Assembly: GCF_900747795.2 (NCBI RefSeq)
Contig: NC_041394.2
Coordinates: forward strand, 41,113,226-41,177,225
From: Erpetoichthys calabaricus
Taxonomy: Eukaryota; Chordata; Cladistia; Polypteriformes; Polypteridae
DNA length: 64,000 bases
Direction: 5' to 3'
Within the stretch, counting starts at the first letter, position 1, and each line of letters starts with the position of its first letter. Shown one piece after another: positions 47,619 through 58,685 of this stretch. The translations under genes and the position numbers were made by a program. The notes below the pieces were generated by a model. The model made no database searches, was not told the origin of the DNA, and was given only the letters and a program-made list of their open reading frames with translations.

Positions 47619-47902
47619 TTATAGGTACTTGTAAACTACCTTCTCCTGCAAAGTCTGCACCTCCATTTTGACAGGGCACTTATAAAAATGTGATAGCAAA
47701 GTCTCAGTGTAACCTATTAAAAAGTAGTACTTCTGAGGAGACAGATTTTGAAGAAAAAAAGCACAAATGATGATAGCATTGCCTCGACGCTTAATGACGA
47801 TTTCATTGGCTAGGCAGCTATGGAAGGTACCAAAGATAAATTTGCGAATGAAGACATCCTCAATAATCCTTTCTGCAGCTCCCTGCTCATTATCAAGGTT
47901 AC
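47619..47902 (-). CDS. mrps24: MRPS24 exon 4 (terminal)
   Basis: Acceptor ttttttatgccag; phase 1 junction makes a Ser where human has Gly before NLD. Encodes the conserved C-terminal half through KVVYKYL and stop. Confidence 0.96.
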
Positions 47903-50900
47903 CTGGCATAAAAAAAAAAAAAAATTAATAAGAAAACAGTAATGGTCATATTTTATTTTTAAACTGAATACAAGATCTAGCAGTTAAAAAGACACACATT
48001 CAATTGGCAGGCACATTGGTTAGATGGTCAGGCAATGTGGCATTGCGGTAAAGGCTTTGGACTTCAAACCCTGAGGCTGTGGTATCATACCCCACTACTG
48101 ACCCTGTGTGACCATGAGCAAGTCACTTCACCTGCCTGCGCTCCAACTGGAAAAACAAAAGAAATGTAACCAATTGTATCTCAAATGTTGTAAGCTGCCT
48201 TAAATTAGGGCATCAGCAAAATAACTGTAAAAGTTAATTAGGTACCTTTACCAACAAACAAATAAGTAAAATGTTTCAATCCTACATGTTAATATGAACA
48301 TAACACATTTCATATTGCATCAAAATCTCAAAAGTAAACATACCATGTCTAACAAAATATGCTCCATAAAATGTATTTCTAATCTGTTAAACTATGTGAT
48401 CTAGTCACTTCACATTCAGCAGAAACACAAACATGAGAAAATGCCCAACTTCTATAATAGCACTTACTTGTATTTTGGGTCAGCCAGCCTTTGCGATGAC
48501 CAATATAATGTGGTGGAAGAGCTTGCTCATAAGTCACAGGTTTATTTCCCTTCCCAACTCGAACTCTAGCTGCTTGATTCTGAAAGCACATTCTTTAAAT
48601 TACAAAAAAAATCCAGGCATTGAAATAAAGCACAATTAATTCAAATAAAACAGAGCCATAAAAATTTTAACAAACACCAACTCTTCTTTTGAGTGTTATT
48701 AATAGAAAATGTTCACTATTTTTATCAAATGGATTACACTAATCCTGGTAACTTTATAATTACTTGCTGCCATTGCAGTGAAGACTAGACTAAACAGTAG
48801 CTGGCATTGCTACCACACAGAACCAGAATCCTGAATGCTAATTCTTGCCATTTTTCACTCAGGTCCTCCAGTTTTCCCATCGACATTCCAAAATGCATAT
48901 GTGTTACTTTAACTGGGGTTTCTCAATTGTGTGCATAAATAGCCCTGTGATAGACCGGTATCATGCATAGTGTGAGTCTTTGTATTGTATCCAGTACTTC
49001 CTGGAGAGAAACAAGCCCAAGACCCTGACAATAGTGGTTAATGCCGATGTTGTCCAGGGGGTCAGGTCAGCTTTTACTGAATAAGTTAGTGTGATATTTT
49101 TTTTTTTTATTTATGTACAAATGTGCTTTTACTCAAACTTTATTTATTAACAAAACACATAACTTTACTACCAACAGTAACTTATAGAATATGCAGAAAT
49201 AACAATGTACTTTTACGATTTAAAGAAACTTTGCTACATTTGTAGTTTAGAAAAACAGTGCAAATTTATACTGATAACACTGTAGTTCAGGTACTGCAAA
49301 AATGCACCTATTAGTCATTTACTCTAATGTGACAAGACCATAACAAATACATCTTCTGGTCTTCATAACACTTAAAAATAAATAAATAAATAAACACCAG
49401 AAGATAGCCAAGTCATCTCTTAAAAATAAATAAATAAATAAACACCAGAAGATAGCCAAGTCATCTCTGTGCAGTTTGGCATATTGGCATGATGGTAAAA
49501 TTACTTTTTATTATATGGGATTCACAGCTCTAATACCCAATATGTAGTATCTAGAGAAGTGTGTCTTAGTTAAGCCACCTCAGACCACTCCAAAGAGACG
49601 TTTTCTTAGCAGGTCACATTGCAGAGATGAGTAAACACTTTACCAGTGCTCTGGAAGTGTTATGAAGAACAGTGCAGTGTATTTATTTCCTAAGGCAACT
49701 GTTCCAAAAAAATGTGAAGTGTAATTAGGTGCAGAAAGTGTCCAGTCCTTGCTTGGAAAAATGTTATCTAGTGAATTCAACTTTCAATAATTTGTAAAAC
49801 TTGTGGAGAGTGGACATAAGTTCTTTTATCCTCAATGGTCTAGCCTGGTAGTGCTGGTAATGGGATATTTATTGCTGTAGTTTTTGTTACATCTACTCAA
49901 TTTTTAAATTAACATTTTACTTGCTACTGTTATAATAAATTGTTCCAATCCAGAGTGCTGTGATTGCTCTAAATCATCATTAAAAGTCTGTCATTAAAAA
50001 TCAAAAAAGTAGTGGTTACAGCTTTGTACTTCAAACCCTAAGGTTGTGGGTTCAAATCGCCCTACTGACACTATGTGACCATGAGCAAGTCTATTGACCT
50101 GCCTGTGTACCAACTGGAAAACCAAAAGAAATGTAACCAATTGTATCATTAACGTTGTAAGCTGTTCTAGATGTCGGCCAAATAAGTAAACACAAATGAT
50201 ATAATCTGTCGTTGACAAAAATTACTTGTGCCCTACACAAAATAGATGTTTTAAACGATATGCCACATTTATGGTATAAAAATCTGTGAAGGAGTTATAA
50301 AGAATTCACCTTAAGCGTATATGTAAACTTCTGACTTCAACTGTACTATACTATACACACACATCTTAACTTTGTAATTGTTACAAGCTTTTATTCTTAA
50401 AAAATTCAACTGATATTGAATGTCTTCCAATACCCACAACTGCTGTTGCTCTTTTATTCCTCTTAACACCATTTTCTGTTATCAAGTGCTATAAAACTCT
50501 GCATTATTTGAAAAGATATTGCATTTTCATAAATCTATATATTACGTGTAAATGTGTTAAATTTTCAGACAGATGTGTATATATTGGGTGAGCTACACTC
50601 AGGCAACAATCTTTTTTCTGGCTATGACAACACATAAGAATAATAAAAAACACAAAATAAGAAAAGCTCCAGAATGAGGAAAGAAAGTGAACTGTGTGGA
50701 GTCAAAGAGTAAGCTGCTTGACAGATACTGAAGGAAATTTATGATTGCCAGTAATGGGACTAAGGACACCGGATAGAAGCCACTGAATAAGAGTAACAAA
50801 TGGAACGTTCATAGTGTGCAAGGCTGTGAAGTTGGAAGCAATTATTGGATTACTGAGTTGGAAAAAACGAACTGACTAAAATGACTCTGACTAAATGTAA

Positions 50901-53900
50901 ATTTTAATAAAGTATGTTAAAATTTCCGATTTCATATACATTAATTCAAATAAACTTTTTCTTCTAGCCTTTTACCCTGTTTTTTTGGTTTTGTCTTTTG
51001 TTACTTCTTTAACAAATAATATAAAAAAGCCACAACAGCATTTCTACAGCCTTCAAACCCAAACCTGAACAGGTTAGAGTGCTAAAGGTTGCCTGATGAT
51101 TATTGTTTGCAATGATAAAAAGTTTTATATCTGGTATGCTATGTGCTATCAGTCAACATAAGCCACGTTTCCAACTAACCTCCTTAATGCGCATTTTGAA
51201 ATTATGAAACAAAAAACTAGTAATGGAAACATGTGAATTGCAAAAAAAAAAAAAAAAAACTCAAAAAACTTTACATATTCACTTGAGGCAATTTTTCAGG
51301 TAATGTGGCAAAGTAATACTTCGCAAAACTGCAATGCAAAAACTTTTTTCATATATAGGTTACATGACATGATCTAAATTTTCAAATACCTGTGCAAATG
51401 TGATGTGGCGAATACAGCAGCATCATGAGCACTATGGGACGACCCAATACAAATGCCCCTGACCATTTATCGGTCATCAACAAACTCCTGCAGAACAACA
51501 GATGCCCAGCCTTTCCTGTTAACATAATCCGGATATCCATCATTTGATGCACAAATAGGGATGTGAGCCATCGATTGCACCGTACATCTGAGGTATTTTG
51601 TGCGCCTCGTAATTGCACTGTGAACTCTGCCGTACCTCTTCCACATCAGGTACAGTGATATATTACCTCATTAGTTTGGAGCATATGGCCTGACACACCC
51701 CAATTACGGTGGTTTTGCTCACAACTAAAGTTTCAGCAAAACAACCCTGTACTCCGCACAGGTAGCCAGTTTATAAAGTGTGATTGCTATGAGCTTTTTT
51801 GGTCGGGACTGGCTCCATCATGCATGCTATGGCAGGGAACACAAGAGGGCCCATTGCGCTGCATAATTCCATTAATTTTGAGCTGCTCATCCTAAAAGTT
51901 TGTACCCACAGCTCATCAGCAAAACCACTGCGGACAATTTCAGAAAATCCCTAATATGTGGCCTCTGCCAAGTATAGGGAGTTTGGTTCCCTTTATTGTA
52001 TTCACTTGCTCTCGTTGCCTCCAGTTAAAAATAAAGGTGGTGACTGTAGACACAATTGAAATAACTGAACCAACACACATCATATCAATTGCCATTTTTA
52101 ATTTCACTAATGGAAACATAACTCGCATTTGTGTTTTATGGAGTTTTCAGAAGTGTCGCTTATATTTGGTACATAACTGCAAAGGAAATATAATAATAAT
52201 AAATGCAGCTTAAATACACTGCCGATCAAAAGCCTGGAGTCACCCAGAACTTCTCATATTTTTGAGAGAAATTCTACCTTTTTTATCTAGTGTCGCAGGT
52301 GGCTGGGGGGGGGCGACCCTGCCAAAAAAAAAAATTTATAAAAAAAGTAAATATTTTGAAAGGGCTGATGCTTTTCTATACGAACTGTAAATTACAAACA
52401 GAGGAGTCGGAGTCAGTGGTACCATAAATTGAGAAGCTGAAGTCAAAGGTTTTGTGTACCAACTCCTGACAGCTTATAGTGAGAAAATAGGAGAATAAAG
52501 TTGTAAATCTGCAAAAGACGCAGCCTCAGAAACACTGAAAAGTTTCGAAAGTGGAGCCAAACAGTAATTAAATGCAAAGCATGCCAACATATGAACAGAA
52601 TAACTAAGATCCCATCCATATTACTAACCGAGAATGGTAAACCGGATATGGACGCAGGGACCTGCCCGTGGACGCAGGAGACATAGTGCGCAGGCGCCAC
52701 ACAAAGCCCCCCTCCCCAGAGTGAAACAGGAGAGACTACGAATGTGCGCAGGCACCACACAAAGCCCCCCCCAGCGACCCCCCCCCAGAGCGAAACGGGA
52801 AAGACTACGAACCGTCTGACATGCCGCAAGCAGGATAAAGCGAGGTCAGAAATAAAAGACAGAGTAGGAAACAAAGTAAAACGTCATAAAGAGGTTAAAG
52901 AACGGGGCCAAACACATGGAGAGCAGGTTACAGGAGTCAGACCCACGCCCCAGAGTGAAACGGGACAGACTACGGAGTACACACACTAACATAAATAAGA
53001 AATGAGGCAACGCGCCCATAAACTCAAAAACGAAACAGCGCGATCCACCAAGATCGCAGGAGTAATGGCTCAAAAACATCACAGCTCAACTAACGCGCGA
53101 TCCACCAAGAACGAAGGAGTTACGGCTCAAAAACGACACAGCTCCACTAACAGAAATAAGACATGAGGCAACGCGCCCATAGCACACAAAAAAGAGGAGT
53201 CAGACCCACGCCCCAGAGTGAAACGGGACAGACTACGGAGTACACACACTAACATAAATAAGAAATGAGGCAACGCGCCCATAGGCAATGACACCACCAC
53301 ACAAAACACAGGAGTCAGCCCCCCGACCCAGAGTAAAACGGTACAGACTATGGACTCCACAAAGGTTGACAAATCAAGCCCGAGATAGTACAGAAAGCGA
53401 ATTGCAGTACGGAAATGAAACGGGACAGACTATGGAGTCCACAAAGGTTCACAAATCAAGCCCGACATAGTACGGAAAACGAATTGTACTATGGAAATCG
53501 CCAGATACTACGAAAGGCGTATTCGCCTACAACGCGTGACTGAAATAAACGTACACACTACACAGTAGAATCCACGCGCTTCTAAAAAAATGGCAAGCAA
53601 ACACCCGACATCATACAGAAACCCCACAAATACGGACAAAACAACATATTTGAATCACATTATCCCTGCCCCAGAGTGAAATGAGACAGACTACGGAGTC
53701 CACATAGGTTCACAAATCAAGCCCGAGATAGTACGGAAAGTGAATTGTAGTACGGAAATCGCCAGATACTACGAAAGGTGTATTAGCCTACAACGCACAA
53801 CTGAAATAAACGTCCACACTACACAGCGGAATCCACGCACTTCTAAGGAACCGCAAGCAAACACCCAATATCATACAGAAACCCGACAAATACGGACAAA

Positions 53901-55769
53901 ACAACATATTTGAATCACATTACAGTAATACAATATTAACAGTACAACCACAGATAACACAGGCGCAACACCTGATGGGTAATAAGAATAAACGAACGAT
54001 CCGTATTACACGTACGTCATCCTCACACATACAAACTATACAGCATAGGTGAATCTCATTACAGTGATGCATTATTAACAGTACAGACACAGAAAACGCT
54101 CCATATTAACAGTAAGTGCAATCATCCATATTACTTACCCATATTACTAACGGTAAACAGCAGGCACGGGTTCAAAACGCCGGGGGTAGGCGAAAGACAG
54201 AGTAGACAACAAAGTAAAACGTCATAAAGAGGTTATAATGCAAGGAGGCCAAACACATGCAGAGCAGGTTACAGATAATGAAAACTGGAATTCAAAAGAC
54301 TCAAACAAAAACGTGGGCACGAAACACATTCAGAGCAAGATACATAAAATGAAAGCAGAAATAAATGACAGTGTCAAACAAAGAATGTAAACATTGCATT
54401 AGCGCAAAAAAAGAGAAATTATTACTCTAAGAAATAACTAAACGGCGAATAGTGATCGAATATATGGACACAGGTGATATGTCAGATGTATGTAAATATT
54501 GTAAGGCTGTTTTACCTCACATGCATTTATTGCTTACTTTCCAAAACAAATTGATAACTACTGATGATGTGGATCGCTTTGTCTGTGCTGGAATTCCAAA
54601 ACCTATCCTGAATTATGGTACACAGTCATTAAACACATGTCTCGCGGACCTGATTTAAAGGATTCAGCACATAGGGACTCAAAGGGTTCCAAATATTGTT
54701 TTTACGTAAGTTCTGAAATAAAAGTGAAATTAATGAAATAGCAACAATCTTAAAGGTGTGTATCCGGAACACCAAACACAGGGGGTTGGCGAGCGAAGAG
54801 AGCAGGGGGCGAAGCCCCCTAGTTTACAACTAATGCATGTCTTTCTACAAGAGGTCTCAATAAAATATTTGAAAACAAAAAAGACAAAGGTCACAGAAAA
54901 CAATGATTTTCTGTGGTCTGCAAGGCATTTGATCTCAGAAAAAAAAAAAGAATCACTTTTACAAATGACTGGGGTGACAGAATAAGAGCATGAAGAAGTG
55001 AATTAAATTGCAGGCTTCATTAAAATTTAAAGAGGAGATTGGTTGGGGTGAAAACGGTGGTATGAAACCTCTACGTTAGCTGGTTGTTTGCTGGCTTGCT
55101 TTGGCAATCGTTAAAAAAAATGAAACAATTATTACTGAAGTCAAATAAAATCAGGGCAAAACAGGTCTGTTAAATTGGCAGCATTGATGGGTTACTGATT
55201 AAAGTTGTGGCTGCAGTCCTCCAGGAACTTAGTTTGACAACCATGGTGTACATACAGGATACCCATTACGTCCAAACTGGACCTCTAACAAAAATAAGGA
55301 TACATTACTGTTATTATCATGTAGTATTATTATTACCTTTAAACAAACGGCGGTGGTATGAAGGCTACGACTTCCAGACGTAAGCAGCTGCAGACCATTC
55401 ACTCCGTCAAGTAAACCCTGCCAATTTAAATTTAAAGACTGTAACAACACTCCCAAAATCAAAACAGAAACAATGACACTGTAAAACTTCAAAGTAATCT
55501 GCATGTTCAGAGAAATGAGCACAAGTAGTTACAGAATACGATATTTTGCATTTGTATACAGCATTTAGCGTTAAGAGTTTACATTAACATTTATCGTCCT
55601 TATAAATACACAAGTCTTATATGCTACGCAATGCCATTCGGCTCGGTAGCACTCAGTGCGCAATTACAATTTAATTATATTTAGAAATCAATAAAGAGAT
55701 ATCGATCAAGTTAATTGAAACTTCTACCTTTAGGGAGGTGCGTTTCCCTGCAGACAGCAATATCGCCAT
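47619..55769 (-). CDS. mrps24: Mitochondrial small-subunit ribosomal protein uS3m (MRPS24)
   Basis: Structural protein of the mitochondrial 28S ribosomal subunit, imported into the matrix. Four exons, all GT-AG: 55769-55728 (14 codons, [14 protein letters not shown]), 55438-55337 (34 codons, targeting-peptide region with [13 protein letters not shown]), 48579-48468 ([33 protein letters not shown]) and 47902-47619 ([46 protein letters not shown], ending VVYKYL-stop). Phases match and the product is about 179 residues against 167 in human. I chose the first in-frame ATG (gaaATGG context); the frame stays open upstream but has no earlier ATG. The 6.8-kb intron 2 has been filled by a Helitron, a Harbinger and SINEs. 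Tail to tail with the SEC24-like gene. Confidence 0.95.
48020..48235 (+). mobile_element. tRNA-derived SINE with CORE/L2-like body
   Basis: tRNA-like head (tggcattgcggtaaaggc; a degenerate B box), then tgtgaccatgagcaagtcac and a gttgtaagctgcctta 3' part. It closely resembles the copy at 49990. Confidence 0.8.
48468..48579 (-). CDS. mrps24: MRPS24 exon 3
   Basis: Acceptor gtgctttcag, donor acaa|gtaagt. 37 codons plus one base; AARVRV.KG.KPVTYE and PHYI.HRKGWL match the human protein. Confidence 0.96.
48785..49060 (+). mobile_element. tRNA-derived SINE (GGAT-tailed family), old copy
   Basis: attgctaccacacagaacca (head), cactcaggtcctccagtttt, cccatcgacattccaaaatg and ccctgtgatagaccggtatc follow the common SINE order. 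Confidence 0.5.
49371..49466. repeat. Perfect 48-bp tandem duplication
   Basis: cttaaaaataaataaataaa...gccaagtcatctc appears twice head to tail (49371 and 49419) without differences, so the duplication is young. Confidence 0.95.
49990..50210 (+). mobile_element. tRNA-derived SINE with CORE/L2-like body
   Basis: agtggttacagctttgtact, the B box ggttgtgggttcaaatcg, tgtgaccatgagcaagtct and aaaagaaatgtaaccaattg are shared with 48020-48235. Confidence 0.8.
50211..51165. other. MRPS24 intron stretch, nothing recognised
   Basis: AT-rich with no clear element. Confidence 0.45.
51166..52125 (-). mobile_element. PIF/Harbinger DNA transposon, decayed
   Basis: The minus strand encodes pieces of a Harbinger transposase: [45 protein letters not shown]. 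Ends share tttccaactaac at the left and actaatggaaaca at the right, approximately inverted. Multiple breaks; the catalytic domain is incomplete. Confidence 0.75.
52711..53696 (+). repeat. Seven dispersed copies of a ~30-bp Helitron motif
   Basis: ccccagagtgaaacgggaca-gactacgga, with small changes, occurs near 52711, 52788, 52947, 53210, 53328, 53414 and 53667. The 52933 and 53196 copies are part of an 86-bp near-identical block 263 bp apart. Confidence 0.85.
53415..53936 (+). repeat. Two tandem ~261-bp units in Helitron
   Basis: gagtccacaaaggttcacaa at 53435 recurs at 53696 and the similarity continues through gccagatactacgaaagg, acgcgcttctaa and aacaacatatttgaatcac. A truncated third unit precedes at 53341. 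Confidence 0.88.
55130..55245. mobile_element. hAT-type MITE fragment (right end)
   Basis: gtggctgcagtcctccagga and agtttgacaaccatgg resemble the right end of the MITE family at 31171 and 58143. The left end is missing. Confidence 0.5.
55337..55438 (-). CDS. mrps24: MRPS24 exon 2
   Basis: Acceptor tgttgttacag, donor aag|gtaata. 34 codons, phase 0 at both ends. RSLHTTAVC resembles human RALHTSPVC, the end of the mitochondrial presequence. Confidence 0.88.
55728..55769 (-). CDS. mrps24: MRPS24 exon 1
   Basis: ATG at 55769-55767 with G at -3 and +4; donor aag|gtagaa. 14 codons. The sequence is weakly conserved, as is normal for a presequence. Confidence 0.75.
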
Positions 55770-55974
55770 TTCTATTGAAGGAATGGTTTTCAAAGATTTA
55801 CTATATTGCAAATACAACAGAACACATCCCTTAAAGCTCAACGTATAACTACTATTGCACTGTAAAGTCTTCAGCACGGTAACACACAGTGGTTTGAAGC
55901 AGCATCCAGACACTCTATAAGTAACATGCCGTCCTTGACTTGTGCAACGTAAAAATCATTCCTCCCATCCATTT

Positions 55975-55986
55975 CACTTCCGGTTT
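55975..55986 (-). promoter_or_regulatory. ETS/NRF-2-type motif upstream of MRPS24
   Basis: On the coding strand AAACCGGAAGTG, about 205 bases upstream of the start codon. GABPA/NRF-2 CCGGAAG sites are common in promoters of nuclear genes for mitochondrial proteins. Motif match only. Confidence 0.4.
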
Positions 55987-55989
55987 ACG

Positions 55990-56264
55990 GGGTACACAAT
56001 TCAGATCCCGCCAGATTTAAAATGTAGGGACTGCGGCTCCTGATCTCAGGGGCCCAGCCCCCGTTTCCTTTCGTTTAGCCTTCTGACGTGCATATACGAC
56101 TACATAAAAACCAAAGGGGGACCCCATAACCGCTTTTCTATCATTCATTTCATACTTGTAGGACTAACGGCATTCTCAGAGGGAAGCTGACGCCCCTAAT
56201 AAGTGCTAAATGCTCACCGAGATGATCACGTCTCGACCCAAGATTTTTTTATATAATAGATAGA
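55990..56264 (-). mobile_element. Helitron-type 5' end fragment
   Basis: On the minus strand it starts TCTATCTATTATATAAAAAA then tcttgggtcgagacgtgatc, the same start as the element at 7855. It is directly followed on + strand by ctaggggg at 56265, which looks like another element's terminus. Confidence 0.55.
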
Positions 56265-56475
56265 CTAGGGGGTTGATGTTGATGGCGTTCTCATTGCCAG
56301 ACACTTGGACATAAATCCAGCATATGCAAACTTAAGAAGAACATGTTCGTAATAAATAAACTGTACACCCAATACCTCCCCCCTCCTGATCACACTGACT
56401 TAGCCACCTCCCCCACCCCATGTAATTTTTTGCTATACAGTATATTGCCTTTGATTCCTGTAAGTCTAAACATTA

Positions 56476-56511
56476 TCCTCTGATGAAGACCCCTGGCAGG
56501 GGTTGAAAGCT
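56476..56511 (+). ncRNA. Hammerhead-ribozyme-like core
   Basis: CTGATGA (56480-56486), a perfect 6-bp stem II ACCCCT-ggc-AGGGGT (56489-56503), then GAAA (56505-56508). These are the conserved core positions of a hammerhead. No clear stem III or cleavage triplet follows, so it is probably inactive or partial. Confidence 0.45.
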
Positions 56512-56661
56512 CAGGAATAAAAACTGCTTTCTGATACGTGATTCATTTTTTCTCCCTTTGTGGATCTCCAGCTGCAAATATGCAAACCGTATCACAGACC
56601 TTCTCTTCCATATATATATATATACAGTATACATATATATGTAATTACCCCGATCTACATG

Positions 56662-56822
56662 CTGTCAAATAAACGAACCACACGCCGTGGCGCAACGTTA
56701 GGGGCATCGCCTCTGGCGCCGAGGTTCGATTCCCGAGAGGGAGTGCAGTGGAGTGTGTACACCTGATGAGCCCAGAATGAGGGCGAAACACGTGTCGCGT
56801 ACTCTTTGCATTTATTTGACAG
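56662..56822 (+). mobile_element. tRNA-like/hammerhead cassette flanked by 12-bp inverted repeats
   Basis: CTGTCAAATAAA (56662-56673) and TTTATTTGACAG (56811-56822) are perfect inverted copies. Between them lie a tRNA-like unit (A-box-like tggcgcaacgttagggg near 56687, perfect B box GGTTCGATTCC at 56723-56733) and a hammerhead (56757-56802). No coding sequence. Probably a SINE-type or retrozyme-like element; family unknown. Confidence 0.6.
56757..56802 (+). ncRNA. Hammerhead ribozyme motif (type I layout)
   Basis: CTGATGA (56763-56769), stem II GCCC-agaatga-GGGC (56770-56784), GAAA (56785-56788), short self-complementary stem III CAC/GTG, cleavage triplet GTC (56794-56796), and stem I pairing gtacac with gcgtac with one mismatch. 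The tiny stem III suggests activity as a dimer, as is known for amphibian satellite and Penelope-like hammerheads. Confidence 0.65.
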
Positions 56823-56966
56823 TAAACTATTTCAACCATTCTATGATCTGCTCCTCACAAACTGAGGGCACCGTGGCGGATGTTAGCAGATTGCTGGCCA
56901 ACCACAAGCGTTACCTGATAGGTAACCACCCATACAATCAGATTGTGACACAGACTTCGAATGCCG

Positions 56967-56970
<4 letters not shown>

Positions 56971-57038
<68 letters not shown>
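56971..57038. repeat. (TA)n microsatellite
   Basis: About 34 TA units. A smaller TA run is at 56611-56640 and another at 60201-60221. Confidence 0.98.
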
Positions 57039-57043
<5 letters not shown>

Positions 57044-57047
57044 CTCA

Positions 57048-57330
57048 TAAGCATCAATAACAACATTTATTTATATAGCACATTTTCATACATGAAAGTA
57101 GCTCAAAGTGTTTTACAGTAATAATAGCTAAGCAGAATTACAAAAATGGAATAAAAACAAAAAGAACAGTTATTTATAACAGTATAGAATCATGATGGCC
57201 AAAATTATAACAAATTATGGTTAGTTGGTTAGGGAAGAAAGGAAAATATGAACTCCAGTTGGCAGAAATGTACAGATAGATAAACAGATATAGATATTTA
57301 CATTTATACAAAGAAAGTATTGTGACAAGC
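57048..57330. repeat. Interspersed repeat, family uncertain
   Basis: aacatttatttatatagcac and attttcatacatgaaagtag then ctcaaagtgttttaca resembles a widespread fish repeat I recall, but I cannot name it. Confidence 0.4.
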
Positions 57331-58134
57331 TAAAAATTCTCAATGGATATAATCTGTATAGGCAGTCCTGGTCATGTTTTGGCCATTTATGGAGAGATAT
57401 CTGCCTGCTCATGTGCTTATCGGGTTCTGAGTCCTTGGACACCATAACTCAAATACAAATCCGAATGAATTTTGACACTGCTTCATGCACTATAAATACC
57501 TAATCCTACTATTCTGAGCAAAAATCACGCTAGTAGCTTTTCTTCTTCTGACTTAGTGATTTTTTATTTTTCCACACTTCTGTGCCCCAACTGCATTCTT
57601 AAAAAATAGTTATTCTAAAATTGTTCTTTAATGGGTTTTGCTTGATAAAAAAAAATTAATTCTGTGAAGGAGTCTTTGCATATGAAATTGGTTCGTTGGG
57701 CTTTAAAAAGGTTCCTAAAATGTGAACAAAACAGAAATATGTACTGTATCGTGGGATAACTAGTAAGATATTGACAGATCAAGAAAAGCTGAACCTGGTC
57801 TGTGTTATGTATTTTATGCAGCAAGAGTCCTTAAAATCATGAGGCCATTGCCATTTCACAAATCTGTTATCATCTGTCTATGGCTATTTATGGAGTCTGT
57901 TACAGATCTAATGGTACTTTAAATTATTAGACTGACCTACACCAATCACAAATACTAACCTTAACGTTAGTGGGGGTGGAGCATAGTTGCCTATAGGTCC
58001 CTAATGTTAATGTCCCCTTTGGGTGCCTAATGTTAAAAACTAAAATAGAAAAGGGTACTAGCCATCCGTGCCGTCCGTTTAGTACACAAATACCGATCTA
58101 ATCTTAATAAATAAGGGTCCTTTCTGGATCCTTC
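57331..58134. other. Intergenic, nothing recognised
   Basis: No gene or repeat assigned between MRPS24 and NUDCD3 here. Confidence 0.45.
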
Positions 58135-58142
58135 ATGTAGAT

Positions 58143-58677
58143 AAGGGGTGGGCAAAGTCATTCCTGGTGGGCCGCAGTGGCTGCAGGATTTATACCAACC
58201 TAATTGCTTAATAAGAACCACTCATTACTCAAGTAACACTTCTGCTTCATTTTAGTTGTCTTGCCTGCTAGGATTTTGAACCCTTATTGCTTATTTTAGT
58301 TTTAAACAGCTGTATTCTCAGTTTTAATTACTCCTTATTAGTAAAAAGTTGCAAATGTCAAAAGAGAGCAGCACTTCTCCATTTAGCTTGTTTCCATTTA
58401 CACCTGTGTGTGTTTATCATGCACTATTTGGTTTAATTTAATACTTGGAAGGAAACTGAAGAGAAAAAAGTGAAGGACTGAGAATTTGACTTCAAATCAT
58501 TTGGATGATGTCCTTAGAAAGAAAAAAAAATCTAGGATATGAGAATGACCTGACATGGCAGAGTTAAAGCACTAACAAGCCATGAAATGTAATTATTGGC
58601 AAGGATTGTTTTCTAATTAAGCAAATGGGTTGGAACAAAAACCTGCAGCCATCCAGGGCTGACTTTGCCCACCCCTG
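58143..58677. mobile_element. hAT-type MITE
   Basis: Ends aAGGGGTGGGCAAAGTCATT and GACTTTGCCCACCCCTG; exact 8-bp target duplications atgtagat at 58135-58142 and 58678-58685. 535 bp, non-coding. The end sequence is close to that of the autonomous hAT at 14820. Confidence 0.92.
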
Positions 58678-58685
58678 ATGTAGAT

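Larger units (their letters stand above)
52628..54822 (+). mobile_element. Non-autonomous Helitron made of repeated units
   Basis: The 5' end CCGAGAATGGTAAACCGGAT matches the 43888-46618 Helitron. The 3' end is caGGGGGCgaaGCCCCCtag before T at 54823. Inside are repeated units (see the two repeat entries) and, near 54180-54480, the same basic-region remnant seen in the 7855 element. A 68-codon frame (54452-54658) is a helicase/Rep remnant at most. No enzyme is encoded. Confidence 0.88.

Noticed and set aside
52711-53936. CRISPR-like array
   Set aside because: Repeat spacing is irregular, spacers are themselves repeated, and the host is a vertebrate; it is Helitron internal structure.
55770-55913. 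N-terminal extension of MRPS24 to 55913
   Set aside because: The frame is open but begins at GTG, not ATG; the first ATG is at 55769.
56680-56745. A functional tRNA gene
   Set aside because: B box is perfect but acceptor and anticodon arms do not form; read as a tRNA-derived promoter of an element.
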